From the NCBI GenBank assembly GCA_003567725.1, contig PWYU01000086.1, positions 1 to 64,000 of the forward strand: DNA of 64,000 bases, written 5' to 3'. The position numbers and the translations under genes were made by a program. Source of the DNA: Syntrophomonadaceae bacterium. Lineage in GTDB: Bacteria; Bacillota; Dethiobacteria; DTU022. The notes under the pieces are model-generated. The model was not told the origin of the DNA, ran no database searches, and was given only the letters and a program-made list of their open reading frames with translations. Every line of letters starts with the position of its first letter. Position 1 is the stretch's first letter. Positions 18,618 to 28,988 of this stretch are shown one piece after another.

Positions 18618-19745
18618 TTATGGAAGAGAGTTTAACTGCCGGTTAAAATAGAGCCTGTTTTGCATTAAATTTGCAATATGACGGGGCATCGATGCGGGGT
18701 AGATCAAGGCCCGGCTGTGCAAAAGGACTGCACCGGCCAGGGTAGGTATAAAGGTTTTTTTAAAATGTAACTTATATAAAAGGTTATAAATACTCCCGAC
18801 TTCTGCCTGCCTTTGCTCAGCTTCCTTGAGGGCCTTAAAAGCCAGGGTGGCGCTTTTAAAGGCATTGAACAAACCTTCTCCTGAAAACGGTTCTACCAGG
18901 CCGGCGGCATCACCGATTAAAAGCAGGTTTTTCCGACCTGCTTTTTTCAATGGCCCTAAAAAAGGTAGGGGCCACCAGGATAACCCGCATCCCGGTTTTC
19001 CTTCCGCAAAAATCTTTAGGTAAGCCTTTTTAAGCAGGGCCGGGTTAAAGAGGCCTCCTACCCCCCGGTTAATCCAGCTGCTGCTGTGAAAAGACCAGCC
19101 CATCCCTCCTAAAAAGGGTAAGGGATAAAAATCTAAAGTTCCCGGCGCTGGATTATCTTTGTCGGACTCAGGTTCAATTGTAACCAGCTCGCTTAATCCC
19201 CGGCCACAGAAGCTAATCGCAGGCTTCCTCAGGCCTGCCAAAACCCCGCATCTTCCCAGGGCTCCATCAGCGCCAACTACATATCGAGCAAAGATATGAT
19301 CAGGTTGGGCCCCGGTTATCCTGAGCCGGTAAGAACCACGGTTTTTAAAATTTTGCTCAGTCCTATCAAGAGTTTGCAGACTTTGTTCCTGCAGGATCAG
19401 GGCTCCTTTTGAAGCTGCATAATTCAGGAAGTGATGGTCGAAATCTGCTCTTTTAACCAGCAGACCCAGGGGTTCTGTGGATTTATATTCATAGTACTGT
19501 TTTTTTCTGAAAACGCGGATGGTATCAACCGGCTGGACCGGTATTTTTCCCGGATCTAGATCGAGGGGAAGAAGGGAAAGGGCCCGGGCAGATATAAAAC
19601 CGCCGCAGGGCTTGAAGCGCGGCATTTTATTTTGTTCCAGGATAACTGTTCTCAAACCGGCTTCTGCTGCCAGGGCAGCCAGAAATGAACCGGCCGGCCC
19701 CCCGCCTACAACTGCCAGATCAAAGGTTCTGCTATTATCCTGCAT
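18618..19745 (-). CDS. FAD-dependent oxidoreductase, geranylgeranyl reductase family
   Basis: FDLAVVGGGPAGSFLAALAAEAGLRTVILEQ; KPCGGFIS; LLIGDAAGLVEPFSGEGLFNAFKSA. Confidence 0.88.
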   Translation of the reverse strand: MQDNSRTFDLAVVGGGPAGSFLAALAAEAGLRTVILEQNKMPRFKPCGGFISARALSLLPLDLDPGKIPVQPVDTIRVFRKKQYYEYKSTEPLGLLVKRADFDHHFLNYAASKGALILQEQSLQTLDRTEQNFKNRGSYRLRITGAQPDHIFARYVVGADGALGRCGVLAGLRKPAISFCGRGLSELVTIEPESDKDNPAPGTLDFYPLPFLGGMGWSFHSSSWINRGVGGLFNPALLKKAYLKIFAEGKPGCGLSWWPLPFLGPLKKAGRKNLLLIGDAAGLVEPFSGEGLFNAFKSATLAFKALKEAEQRQAEVGSIYNLLYKLHFKKTFIPTLAGAVLLHSRALIYPASMPRHIANLMQNRLYFNRQLNSLP

Positions 19746-19814
19746 AATCGGGTTTGTGCCTCCATTGCTTTACTGGTTGCTCTAAATTGATCAAAGTTCG
19801 GACCTGCTCGGTCA

Positions 19815-19895
19815 CTGCCAGGCTGTTTCTAAAATTGTCTGAAATGAATACTTTGCTGGCAGATCACGCGTTCAGTAATGACTTTTTTGGGTGAA
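19815..19895 (+). repeat. Possible diverged family A repeat, copy 4
   Basis: CCAGGCTGTTTCTAAAATTGTCTGAAATGAATACTTTGCTGGCAGATCACGCGTTCAG aligns by eye with CCGGGCTGTTGATTAAATTTCCTGAAATTAAAACTGTGCTCGCAGATCATTCAG (copy 2 reverse complement). Confidence 0.5.
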
Positions 19896-20083
19896 GCTGA
19901 AAGCTCTTGCGCTTCATTATAGCATAAAATGGCTGCATAACTTGACGGGCTTATAGAGATAGATTAAAATTATTGCTGTGGCATTTATAAAATTGCTGCT
20001 GGTAGATCAGGCATTAATATTTACGCCAGGATAAGCCCGGGTTAAGCACAGCGGCCCAATACCCGGCATAGCTACAACTAAAA

Positions 20084-20106
20084 AGGCCGGCTGGCAAAGC
20101 CGGCCT
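20084..20106. other. Perfect 9-bp hairpin upstream of gatC
   Basis: AGGCCGGCT-GGCAA-AGCCGGCCT; no adjacent T-tract. Confidence 0.6.
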
Positions 20107-20166
20107 GATCAATATTTTTGCATAAATGGCTTTCTGATTCGATAGCAGTTTATAGATTAATTTGGA

Positions 20167-20490
20167 GTGGAGGCAAAAACTGTGGCTGTTGATTTTAATG
20201 CTGAAGTTGATTATGTGGCTCGCCTGGCCCGCCTTTTTCTTGAACCGGATGAGAAAAAGCGTATGGCTGGACAGTTAAGCGATATTTTAAAAACTGCCCG
20301 CCGTATTCAAGAATTAGATACCACTGGAGTTGAACCTACCTCACATGTTACTGAAGTTCCGGCAGTATTAAGAGAAGATCAGGTCAAACCTTCACTGCCT
20401 TTAAACAGGATCATGCAAAATGTTCCTCGACGCGATAAAGGATATTTAAAAGTCCCGAGGATTGCTGATTCACAACAAGATCAGGACTAA
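20167..20490 (+). CDS. gatC: Asp-tRNA(Asn)/Glu-tRNA(Gln) amidotransferase subunit C
   Basis: VDYVARLARLFLEPDEKKRMAGQLSDIL; immediately before gatA. Confidence 0.94.
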   Translation: MEAKTVAVDFNAEVDYVARLARLFLEPDEKKRMAGQLSDILKTARRIQELDTTGVEPTSHVTEVPAVLREDQVKPSLPLNRIMQNVPRRDKGYLKVPRIADSQQDQD

Positions 20491-20545
20491 CCGGCTAGAA
20501 TATTCGAATGTGCCGATAATTTATTAAGCGGAAGCGAGGCATGCC

Positions 20546-22027
20546 ATGCATCTTTATGAACAAACAGCGTTTGAGCTGAGCCGAATGCTTAATTCCCGGG
20601 AAGTGAGTTCGGTTGAAGTGGTTCGCAGCTTCCTGGAACGGATCGATGAAGTAGATCCACATTTAAAGGCTTTTATTAATTATACCCCGAATCAGGCCCT
20701 GGAGACTGCCGGAGAAGTTGACAGTAAAAGAATAGGGGGAGAAAAATTGCCTGCCCTGGCAGGTGTGCCCATTGCTGTCAAGGATAATATTTCGACCATG
20801 GGTCTGCAAACTACCTGTGCTTCCCGTATTTTAGAAAACTATGTTCCACCATTTGATGCTACCGTTATTAGTGCTATAAAAAAAGCCAAAATGCCTATCC
20901 TTGGTAAAACTAATCTGGATGAGTTCGCAATGGGCTCTTCTACGGAAAACTCGGCTTTTTTCCCCACCCATAATCCCTGGAACCTGGAAAGGGTCCCCGG
21001 GGGCTCCAGTGGGGGTTCTGTAGTTGCTGTGGCAGCAGGTATGGCCCCTCTGGCTCTTGGTTCCGATACTGGTGGGTCGATCCGGCAGCCGGCCGCAATG
21101 TGTGGGATGACGGGGCTGAGGCCTACTTACGGAAGGGTTTCCCGTTACGGTTTAATTGCTTTTGCTTCCTCTTTAGACCAGATAGGCCCTGTCAGCTTAA
21201 CCGCCCTTGACGGAGCTCTTTTGATGAACTTAATTGCCGGCTATGATCCTCTTGACTCAACTTCTCTCAGCGATGCAGTCCCTGATTACAGCGCAAGGCT
21301 TGAACCGGATTTAAATAATTTGAGAATTGGCGTGATCAGGTACGATCAGGGGGATGGTTTTGATCCAGAAGTAACCGCAGCGGTTTATAAGGCTGCATCC
21401 CTGCTGGAAGAATACGGCGCCAGGGTTGGAGAATTAACCTTACCCTTAACCGATTATGGCTTAAGCGCTTATTATCTCATTGCTCCTTCCGAAGCCAGCT
21501 CAAACCTGGGCCGTTATGATGGGGTCCGTTATGGTTTTAGTGTTGATGCGGACAGTATTGAGGCTATGTTCAGCCGAACCAGGGGCGAAGGTTTCGGTCC
21601 TGAGGTCAAGCGCCGGATTATGATTGGGACTTATGCTCTAAGTGCCGGATATTATGATGCTTATTACCTGAAGGCGATGAAGGTAAGGACAATGATTCGC
21701 AGCGATTATGAAGAAGCCTTTAAAAAGTATGATCTACTGTTAGGCGCGGCCTCACCGACCCCGGCTTTCAGGCTGGGCGAAAAAATTGAAGACCCCCTTC
21801 AAATGTACCTGTCAGACGTCTGCAATATAACTGATGCTTTAGCCGGAGTTCCTTCATTAGCTGTACCTGCTGGACTACACTCCAGTGGTTTGCCTGTGGG
21901 ACTGCAATTGACAGCTCGCCCCCTTAAGGAAAAATTGCTTTTTAAAACTGCGCGGTTTTTTGAAGAGCACCGCAAGCAGGTTCCTCTGCGCCCTGAGCTG
22001 AATTTTTTGGAAGGAAGGGGGCGTTAA
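20546..22027 (+). CDS. gatA: Asp-tRNA(Asn)/Glu-tRNA(Gln) amidotransferase subunit A
   Basis: Amidase signature GSSGGSVVAVAAGMAPLALGSDTGGSIRQPAAMCG. Confidence 0.97.
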   Translation: MHLYEQTAFELSRMLNSREVSSVEVVRSFLERIDEVDPHLKAFINYTPNQALETAGEVDSKRIGGEKLPALAGVPIAVKDNISTMGLQTTCASRILENYVPPFDATVISAIKKAKMPILGKTNLDEFAMGSSTENSAFFPTHNPWNLERVPGGSSGGSVVAVAAGMAPLALGSDTGGSIRQPAAMCGMTGLRPTYGRVSRYGLIAFASSLDQIGPVSLTALDGALLMNLIAGYDPLDSTSLSDAVPDYSARLEPDLNNLRIGVIRYDQGDGFDPEVTAAVYKAASLLEEYGARVGELTLPLTDYGLSAYYLIAPSEASSNLGRYDGVRYGFSVDADSIEAMFSRTRGEGFGPEVKRRIMIGTYALSAGYYDAYYLKAMKVRTMIRSDYEEAFKKYDLLLGAASPTPAFRLGEKIEDPLQMYLSDVCNITDALAGVPSLAVPAGLHSSGLPVGLQLTARPLKEKLLFKTARFFEEHRKQVPLRPELNFLEGRGR

Positions 22028-22029
22028 TA

Positions 22030-23466
22030 ATGAAATATGAAGTTGTCATCGGTCTGGAAATTCATGTTGAACTTTTAACAGCTTCCAAGCTCTTTTGTGG
22101 ATGCAGCACTGCTTTTGGCCGGGAACCGAACTCCCATTGCTGCCCTGTATGTTTGGGCCTGCCGGGTAGTTTACCAGTATTTAACCGCAGGGCTATTGAG
22201 CTGTCTGTAACGGCGGCCCTGGCTTTAAAAAGCGAGGTTCAGCTGCGAAGCCGTTTTGACCGGAAAAACTATTTCTACCCGGATCTTCCCAAGGCTTACC
22301 AGGTATCTCAGTTTGATCAGCCCCTGGCCCGGGGCGGTTACCTGGCCATGGAATATGAAGGCAAAAAAAAGTTGATCAATCTGGAAAGGGTTCATCTGGA
22401 AGAAGAAGCCGGCAAATTGATTCACGCCGGAGATTCTATCATAGGAGCCGGCCATTCCCTGGTTGATTATAACCGGGCCGGGATCCCCTTATTGGAGATT
22501 GTGACTGCCCCCGAACTTCATTCCGGAGAAGAGGCCCGCCTTTTTCTGGAGGATTTAAGGACTGTGCTTCTTTATGCCGGAGTTTCTGATTGTAAAATGG
22601 AAGAAGGATCGCTGCGCTGTGATGCAAATATCTCGCTGCGCCCGGCAGGAAGCAGTGAACTGGGCACTAAAGCGGAAGTAAAAAATATGAATTCTTTTCG
22701 TTCCGTGGAACTGGCTCTTGATTATGAAATTAAGCGTCAGCAGCAGGTCTTATCAGCAGGGGGGGTAGTGAACCAGGAAACCTGCCACTGGGATGAAGAA
22801 AAGAAGCAGACCTTCAGCATGCGCAGTAAAGAAGGCTCCTCTGATTACCGCTATTTTCCTGAACCGGATCTTTTACCCCTGGTCCTGGAAAAATCCTTTG
22901 TGGCAGAACTGGCCCGCACGCTTCCTGAAATGCCTGCAAAGCGCCGGGAAAGATTCCAGGAACAATACAATCTGGAGAAGAAAGAAGCCTTTATGTTTAC
23001 AGGAAACCGGGAGATGGGAGATTTATTTGAAGCAGTGGCTAAAATCTATCGCGATTATCGTAACCTGGCCAACTGGATCCAGGGTGATCTGCTTTATCAG
23101 CTGCGGGAAAGCGGTAAAAAAATAAAAGAAGTGGAGCCAGCTTTGCTGGCCAATTTACTTCGGCTTTTAGATGAAGGGAGAATCAACCGTCCTGTTGCCA
23201 AGGAGCTGTTGGCTGAAATGGTGCAAACCGGAACCGATCCAGTGGATCTGGTTAAAGAACGGGGCCTGGAGCAAATATCCAGCCGGGAGAGTTTACTTCC
23301 ATTACTGGAACAGGTTATAGCTGAGAATCCTGAAGCGGTTGAGAACTACCGCCAGGGCAAAAAGAAAGCCCTTGCTTTTCTGGTGGGTAAAGTAATGGCC
23401 GCAACCAAAGGCCGGGCTGATCCGGCAGAACTAAATCGTTTATTTGAAGAAAAAATCCAGGGTTGA
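22030..23466 (+). CDS. gatB: Asp-tRNA(Asn)/Glu-tRNA(Gln) amidotransferase subunit B
   Basis: EVVIGLEIHVELLTASKLFCGC; DYNRAGIPLLEIVTAPEL; SLRCDANISLRP. Confidence 0.97.
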   Translation: MKYEVVIGLEIHVELLTASKLFCGCSTAFGREPNSHCCPVCLGLPGSLPVFNRRAIELSVTAALALKSEVQLRSRFDRKNYFYPDLPKAYQVSQFDQPLARGGYLAMEYEGKKKLINLERVHLEEEAGKLIHAGDSIIGAGHSLVDYNRAGIPLLEIVTAPELHSGEEARLFLEDLRTVLLYAGVSDCKMEEGSLRCDANISLRPAGSSELGTKAEVKNMNSFRSVELALDYEIKRQQQVLSAGGVVNQETCHWDEEKKQTFSMRSKEGSSDYRYFPEPDLLPLVLEKSFVAELARTLPEMPAKRRERFQEQYNLEKKEAFMFTGNREMGDLFEAVAKIYRDYRNLANWIQGDLLYQLRESGKKIKEVEPALLANLLRLLDEGRINRPVAKELLAEMVQTGTDPVDLVKERGLEQISSRESLLPLLEQVIAENPEAVENYRQGKKKALAFLVGKVMAATKGRADPAELNRLFEEKIQG

Positions 23467-23488
23467 TTATTTTAGACAGGAGTATGTT

Positions 23489-24802
23489 ATGAATAATTTT
23501 GATAGCCTGGTTGTTGTAGGCGCCCAGTGGGGCGACGAAGGGAAAGGCAAAGTCATTGATTATTTGGCTGCTAAAGCTGACGTGGTTGCCCGTTTTCAAG
23601 GAGGGGATAATGCCGGTCATACTGTGGTTTATGGAGCTAATATCTTTAAACTGCACCATATTCCTTCGGGAATTCTTTATCCTGGCTGCTTAAGTTTGCT
23701 CGGTAACGGTATGGTTGTCAACCCCCTGGTTTTGCTAAATGAACTAATAGAATTAGAAAAAAGAAGTATTAGTACAGAAAACCTGAAAATAAGCGATAAA
23801 GCTCATCTTATCATGACCTATCATCAGGTTTATGATCGGGTCAATGAAGAATTATTGGGTGATCATAAAATTGGTACTACCGGCCGGGGTATTGGGCCGG
23901 CTTATGCCGATAAAGCCCTGCGAAGAGGATTGCGAGCCATCGATCTTACTGATATAAATGTTTTCAGGGAAAGGCTCGCACAAATCCTGCCGTTACAAAA
24001 CCGTCTTTTAAAAAGTGCTTATCAACATAAAGGTTACGGTCTTGACCAGCTGGTTGAAATGTATCGTCCGGCTTTAGAAAAGCTGGGCCCTATGGTGGTA
24101 GATACATCAAGATTACTTGCAGATAGCTTTTCTGAAGGTAAAAAAGTTCTTTTCGAAGGGGCTCAGGGTGCTTTACTGGATATTGATCACGGCACTTACC
24201 CTTTTGTCACCTCGTCTTCTACAGTGGCTGCAGCGGCAGGTTCGGGCAGCGGACTGGGACCTCAATATACCTGTCAGGTTCTGGGAGTGATGAAAGCATA
24301 CACTACCAGGGTTGGAGAGGGGCCTTTCCCTTCAGAGGACAACGGGGAAGCAGGAGAACTGTTGAGAGTCCAGGGTGCTGAATTTGGAACCACCACCGGC
24401 CGGCCCAGGCGTTGTGGCTGGTTTGATGCTGTTATCGCCCGTTATGCTGCCCGGATTAACGGTCTCACCGGGCTGGCTATTACCAAGCTTGATGTATTAA
24501 GTGGTCTGGAAACTCTAAATGTAGCCGTTACTTATGAGTGTGATAATAACTCAACCAGGGAGTTTCCTGCCAACCTAATTGAGCTTGAAAAATGTAAGCC
24601 TATTTATGAGGTTTTTCCCGGCTGGCATGAAGATTTGTCCAGAATTAGCACTATGCAGGATTTGCCGGAAGCAGCGAGACATTATTTAGAAGCGCTGGAA
24701 GAAGCGATCGGAGTTCCTATTGAATTGATTTCAGTTGGCCCGGATCGGACCCAGACGATAGTCAGGCCCGGTTCCTTTTTAGCGGGCTGGTATGGGGATT
24801 AA
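23489..24802 (+). CDS. purA: Adenylosuccinate synthase
   Basis: VVVGAQWGDEGKGKVIDYLA; GDNAGHTVV; GTTGRGIGPAYADKA. Start at MNNFDSL. Confidence 0.97.
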   Translation: MNNFDSLVVVGAQWGDEGKGKVIDYLAAKADVVARFQGGDNAGHTVVYGANIFKLHHIPSGILYPGCLSLLGNGMVVNPLVLLNELIELEKRSISTENLKISDKAHLIMTYHQVYDRVNEELLGDHKIGTTGRGIGPAYADKALRRGLRAIDLTDINVFRERLAQILPLQNRLLKSAYQHKGYGLDQLVEMYRPALEKLGPMVVDTSRLLADSFSEGKKVLFEGAQGALLDIDHGTYPFVTSSSTVAAAAGSGSGLGPQYTCQVLGVMKAYTTRVGEGPFPSEDNGEAGELLRVQGAEFGTTTGRPRRCGWFDAVIARYAARINGLTGLAITKLDVLSGLETLNVAVTYECDNNSTREFPANLIELEKCKPIYEVFPGWHEDLSRISTMQDLPEAARHYLEALEEAIGVPIELISVGPDRTQTIVRPGSFLAGWYGD

Positions 24803-24951
24803 AAAAATTATACTTATATTTGAAAATAAGCTTATATCGGGCAGGAATTTTGAACCTTCTAGGAGAATAAGAAAAAACTATCGCCATATACAACAATACC
24901 GCTTTCGAATCTATACTTTATCAGTTAGCATAGTAAATAAGGAGGAGTATA

Positions 24952-25458
24952 ATGAGACAGGGCATTCGGAGTTGGTTAAAAGTAGTAATCGGGTTTGTTT
25001 ACTCGATCACTATAATAATTACATTTTTAACTTTTTCTCTATTTGGAGTAAAAGCGGAAGATACTGTACGTGTTATTGTTACAGAAGCTACCCCTCCCTA
25101 TACTGAAGTACAGCTGCTTACTGTTAATCTGCAGCCTATGGTTATACACAACGTGTTTTGGTTAAGCTTAGCCGGGCTTGGTTTTCTAATGATATTTTTG
25201 TATTTTGTTGATCAAAGATTTAAAGTGTTTTTGGCTCCTGGTTTGATTACCCTGATTATGACAGTCTTTGTGGGCGCCTTAATGCTGGCCTTTTTAGAAA
25301 ATATTTTTGCTGATGTCCAACCCTACCAGGAACTCTATTTAGAGACGGCTATGAACCGTTTCTACCAGGCTACAGCCGGGATGACTATTTTAGGAGTATT
25401 ATTGATCTTGATTTCATATTATGGTGATCAAGTCTTCTCTGTCCTGAAAAAAAGTTGA
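24952..25458 (+). CDS. Hypothetical membrane protein
   Basis: Several TM segments, GGAGG RBS; family not recognised. Confidence 0.6.
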   Translation: MRQGIRSWLKVVIGFVYSITIIITFLTFSLFGVKAEDTVRVIVTEATPPYTEVQLLTVNLQPMVIHNVFWLSLAGLGFLMIFLYFVDQRFKVFLAPGLITLIMTVFVGALMLAFLENIFADVQPYQELYLETAMNRFYQATAGMTILGVLLILISYYGDQVFSVLKKS

Positions 25459-25492
25459 TCCGGGCCTGTTTTTTTAAATCCATTGAACAAAC

Positions 25493-25521
25493 GGGGGGCG
25501 GTTACGGTTATCGCCCCTTTT
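25493..25521 (+). terminator. Intrinsic terminator
   Basis: GGGGCG-loop-CGCCCC followed by TTTT. Confidence 0.65.
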
Positions 25522-25552
25522 ACTATTAGGTTTTCCAAAAGTTGCTTGGAGG

Positions 25553-26635
25553 ATGAGCAAAATGATAAAGATCCTTCACACGGCAGATTTACACTTGACA
25601 GAAAAAGCGAAAAAGCGCTGGGAAGCCCTTGAAGAGCTGGTTTTTCTGGCGCAACGAGAGCAGGTTTCAGCCCTGGTTATTGCCGGGGACCTTTTCGATC
25701 GGGTAGATGTTGCCGAAATAATGCGGGCAAAGCTCAGAACGGTTTTTGGCAAATGCAGTTTTCATACTTTAATATTGCCCGGCAATCATGATTATCAAGC
25801 ATATCGCAGCGGTCTTTATTACGGAGATAATGTTAAGGTGATCCGGGACTGGCGAACGCCGGTGCAAATAGAGGATACTGTCTTCTGGGGTTTGCCCTAT
25901 GATCACAGTAATCCTGGCAATTTGGCTGTTCGATTGCGCGAAATGGCTGGCTTAATGGATCATGGTAAAGACAATATTCTTATTTATCATGGTGAGTTGC
26001 TTGACGCTTTTTTTTCTCGCAACGATTTGGGAAATGAGGGTGGAAAGCGATATATGCCTGTCCGCCTTTCTTTTTTTGATGCTTTACCTGTTCTTTATAT
26101 TTTAGCAGGGCACTTTCATTCCCGGTATGCGGCCTGGCAACTTTCTAATGGGAGCCTCTTTGTTTATCCAGGCTCGCCGGTTGCTGTAACCAGGCGTGAA
26201 ACAGGACGTCGCAAAGCCAACCTGGTGTTTCCTGGAGAAGCTCCTCGTGAAATAGTTTTGGAAAGCTTTCATTTTGAAGAACTGATCATCACCCTCAATC
26301 CTTTCACGGCCCACGATCCCCTGGAAGAACTGGCCCGGAAACTGGTCGATCTGCATACCAATGCTGAAGCCCTGCTTACTGTGGAAGGCTTATTCGATGG
26401 TTCAAAGCTTGACCGGAGTGAAGCCAGGCTGGCAGCTGAGATCAGGAAAATGGTGGACGGGGTTTGTGCTGCCGAGCCGGTTTTTAATTTTGTTGATGTC
26501 AGCCATGTCCTGGAGGATGACTTGTTTAAAAAATTTAAAACTGCCTTAGAAGAAACCGTCTATCCATTAGAAGGTAAAAGAAAACTGGAAGAGATGGTAA
26601 TACAGGCATTCAGGGGGGGCAAAGAGTGTTCTTAA
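25553..26635 (+). CDS. DNA repair exonuclease, SbcD/YhaO-type metallophosphoesterase
   Basis: ILHTADLHL, IAGDLFDR, LPGNHDY, IYHGEL, LAGHFHS motifs. Confidence 0.9.
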   Translation: MSKMIKILHTADLHLTEKAKKRWEALEELVFLAQREQVSALVIAGDLFDRVDVAEIMRAKLRTVFGKCSFHTLILPGNHDYQAYRSGLYYGDNVKVIRDWRTPVQIEDTVFWGLPYDHSNPGNLAVRLREMAGLMDHGKDNILIYHGELLDAFFSRNDLGNEGGKRYMPVRLSFFDALPVLYILAGHFHSRYAAWQLSNGSLFVYPGSPVAVTRRETGRRKANLVFPGEAPREIVLESFHFEELIITLNPFTAHDPLEELARKLVDLHTNAEALLTVEGLFDGSKLDRSEARLAAEIRKMVDGVCAAEPVFNFVDVSHVLEDDLFKKFKTALEETVYPLEGKRKLEEMVIQAFRGGKECS

Positions 26636-28944
26636 AAGAATTTGCCATTACCCGTTACGGCCCCCTGGAAGGAAAAGCAATAAAAGAACTGGGTTATTTT
26701 ACCCTTTTTCTATCCCCTAATGAAGAAGGAAAAACTCTGACTATAGATGCCCTTTTAAAGATGATGTTTGGCAAAAGAGCACTAAAGCCATTTGCCGGAA
26801 TAAAGCGGGTAAAAGAACCTCCTGAAGGCTACTTGATTTTAGAAAGGCAAAATAAAGATTTTAATCTTCCCCGCTCTGGGTTTTTATCTGATCTATTTGG
26901 CATAAATGCGCTGGACTTTAGAAATATATTTCTCATTCGCGACAGCGACCTTGGCCTAACCGATGAAGCAAAGTATTATCAAAGTTTAACCGGCCGCCTT
27001 ACCGGCATGAGAACAGATCAGATCAGTTTTATAAAAGAAAACTTAAAAATGTTGGGTGGAATCACCGGCGGTGGCGACTTTATAAATACAGCGCCGGAGA
27101 AGCTTAAAGATAAATATGACGATGCGCAAGAGCTCCTGGAAGAGATTGAGGCCCTACTTGACGAGCTGGAAAAAGAAAAGTTCAGCTCTTTTGAAGTCCG
27201 GTTAGCCCGGCTTCAAGAACAGCAGCAGGAAACAAAGACGCTGCTTGAGAGCTACAATCAAGCTTACAGCAGGGAAATATACGAAAAAGCTTATAAGGCT
27301 CTGGAGAGTTTACAAAATGCAAAAGTAAGGCTTTCAGCTTTGGATAAAGTTAACAGGATAGATTATGAGACCTGGCAGCGGGCCGAGTCAAATCTTAATT
27401 ATCTGATCAGCGAAGTTGAACAGCTAAAAAAAGAAAAAGCTGATCAGAAAAAGCAGTTGCAGGAAATTAGCACCCGTATAGGTCAGGAAAAAGAGAAATA
27501 TAGGAAACTGGAGTATCTTTCCAGCCTGGTTAAAGAAAAAATTGCACCGCAATTAGAGCAGGACAGTAAGCTGACCGCTAAAATTAAAAAAGAAGAGGTC
27601 ATACTTGCAGCACCTTTAGCTAAAGGGGCGGCTGTATTATCTACTCTGGTCTTTGTCATTGCGCTGACTGGCAGTATGGCTGCTGCTGAATGGTGGTTGA
27701 TCCTGATTTTATTCGGATCGCTAACTATCACCCTGGCTTATGGGTTTTTTCGTTTTCAATTGATCCGTAAAAAAGCCCTTTTGGAGCAAAGTAAAGCTGA
27801 AATCTATGCCGCTGCGGAGAAACTGGAGCTGCCTGCTAATGATTTGAAGGCAGTGAGAGCCTCCATAGGCCGCCTGGACAGGGATTTGGAGCTGGGTTTA
27901 GAAATACTTAATGAATTAGAAAATGAAAAACGCTGGTTGGAAAAAGAGGTTGGAAGATTAAACCAGGAATTGCAAAACCGCAATGATAAAATCAAACAAG
28001 AGGAAAGCAGGATTACTGCAATCAGCCTTGATAAAGGGATAAAAACGCTTTCTGAATTCTTTTTAATGCTGGAGGAAAAGCAGGTTTTAAAAGGAGAAAT
28101 TGAAAAACAGCAAGGCATTCTTTTTAGTCATTTTGGACCTGAGGCAAGCTCTGCTGAGGTGGAGATAACGCTGCCGTACTGGCAGGAAAAGCTCGAGCAG
28201 CTAAAAAGTTATGCTTCAGCAAAGAGCGAATTGCGTTATGATCAGGCTAAAGTAAATTATTTAAAAAGAGAATTAAGCAGGTTAGAAAAAGAAATAGAAC
28301 AAGGGCATAAGGTAATGACCTGGTGTGGCGATCAGCTCAGAGATCTGGAAAAGAGATATAATGGGCTGATGCAGGATGATGATTATTTGCTTTGTCAGAC
28401 TACTGCCGATTTAGAAACTGCCCGGCAGAAAATAGTACAATGGCAAAATAAGCTTGAATCAAGACGCAGTAACGCCCTGCTGGCCCTGGATATATTTGAA
28501 CGCATAGGCCTTGAGGAAGAACAAAAAGTGAGCGCCCTTTTTGGAGCGGGTCAACCGGTAAGCGACTATTTTGAATCGATTACCGCCGGCCGTTATAAGC
28601 AGGTGCTATTTGACAGTGATGAGAAGCGAATCAAAATATTATGCGATAACGGACAAACTTTAGATGCCGGCTGTCTTTCCGGTGGGGCTTATGATCAGCT
28701 TTATTTTTCTATCCGTTTGGCGCTGGGGGAGCATCTGCTTAAGGGGGAAAAGGGTTTTTTTATTCTTGATGACCCTTTCATTAAGGCTGATAAGGAACGT
28801 CTGGAAACAATGCTTGCCTTGCTTGGCTCAATCAGTCGAAAAGGCTGGCAAATAATATATTTTAGCGCTAAAGAAGAAGTCAGGGCAGCTCTTAAAGACG
28901 ATCTGGAAAAAGGGCGCGTCCAGGCCTGCACGTTATCAATATAA
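26626..28944 (+). CDS. SbcC/YhaN-type AAA ATPase with coiled coil
   Basis: Overlaps the SbcD-like gene; LSPNEEGKTLTIDALL Walker-A-like segment, long coiled coil, CLSGGAYDQLYFSIRLAL signature and FFILDDPFIKAD Walker B. Confidence 0.88.
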   Translation: MFLKEFAITRYGPLEGKAIKELGYFTLFLSPNEEGKTLTIDALLKMMFGKRALKPFAGIKRVKEPPEGYLILERQNKDFNLPRSGFLSDLFGINALDFRNIFLIRDSDLGLTDEAKYYQSLTGRLTGMRTDQISFIKENLKMLGGITGGGDFINTAPEKLKDKYDDAQELLEEIEALLDELEKEKFSSFEVRLARLQEQQQETKTLLESYNQAYSREIYEKAYKALESLQNAKVRLSALDKVNRIDYETWQRAESNLNYLISEVEQLKKEKADQKKQLQEISTRIGQEKEKYRKLEYLSSLVKEKIAPQLEQDSKLTAKIKKEEVILAAPLAKGAAVLSTLVFVIALTGSMAAAEWWLILILFGSLTITLAYGFFRFQLIRKKALLEQSKAEIYAAAEKLELPANDLKAVRASIGRLDRDLELGLEILNELENEKRWLEKEVGRLNQELQNRNDKIKQEESRITAISLDKGIKTLSEFFLMLEEKQVLKGEIEKQQGILFSHFGPEASSAEVEITLPYWQEKLEQLKSYASAKSELRYDQAKVNYLKRELSRLEKEIEQGHKVMTWCGDQLRDLEKRYNGLMQDDDYLLCQTTADLETARQKIVQWQNKLESRRSNALLALDIFERIGLEEEQKVSALFGAGQPVSDYFESITAGRYKQVLFDSDEKRIKILCDNGQTLDAGCLSGGAYDQLYFSIRLALGEHLLKGEKGFFILDDPFIKADKERLETMLALLGSISRKGWQIIYFSAKEEVRAALKDDLEKGRVQACTLSI

Positions 28945-28988
28945 GGACCCTCAGTTTGAAAAAATTATAGGAAGGAGGTGTAGAATAG

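Noticed and set aside
20084-20106. Intrinsic terminator/attenuator before gatC
   Set aside because: Hairpin is perfect but lacks an immediate U-tract; recorded only as a hairpin.
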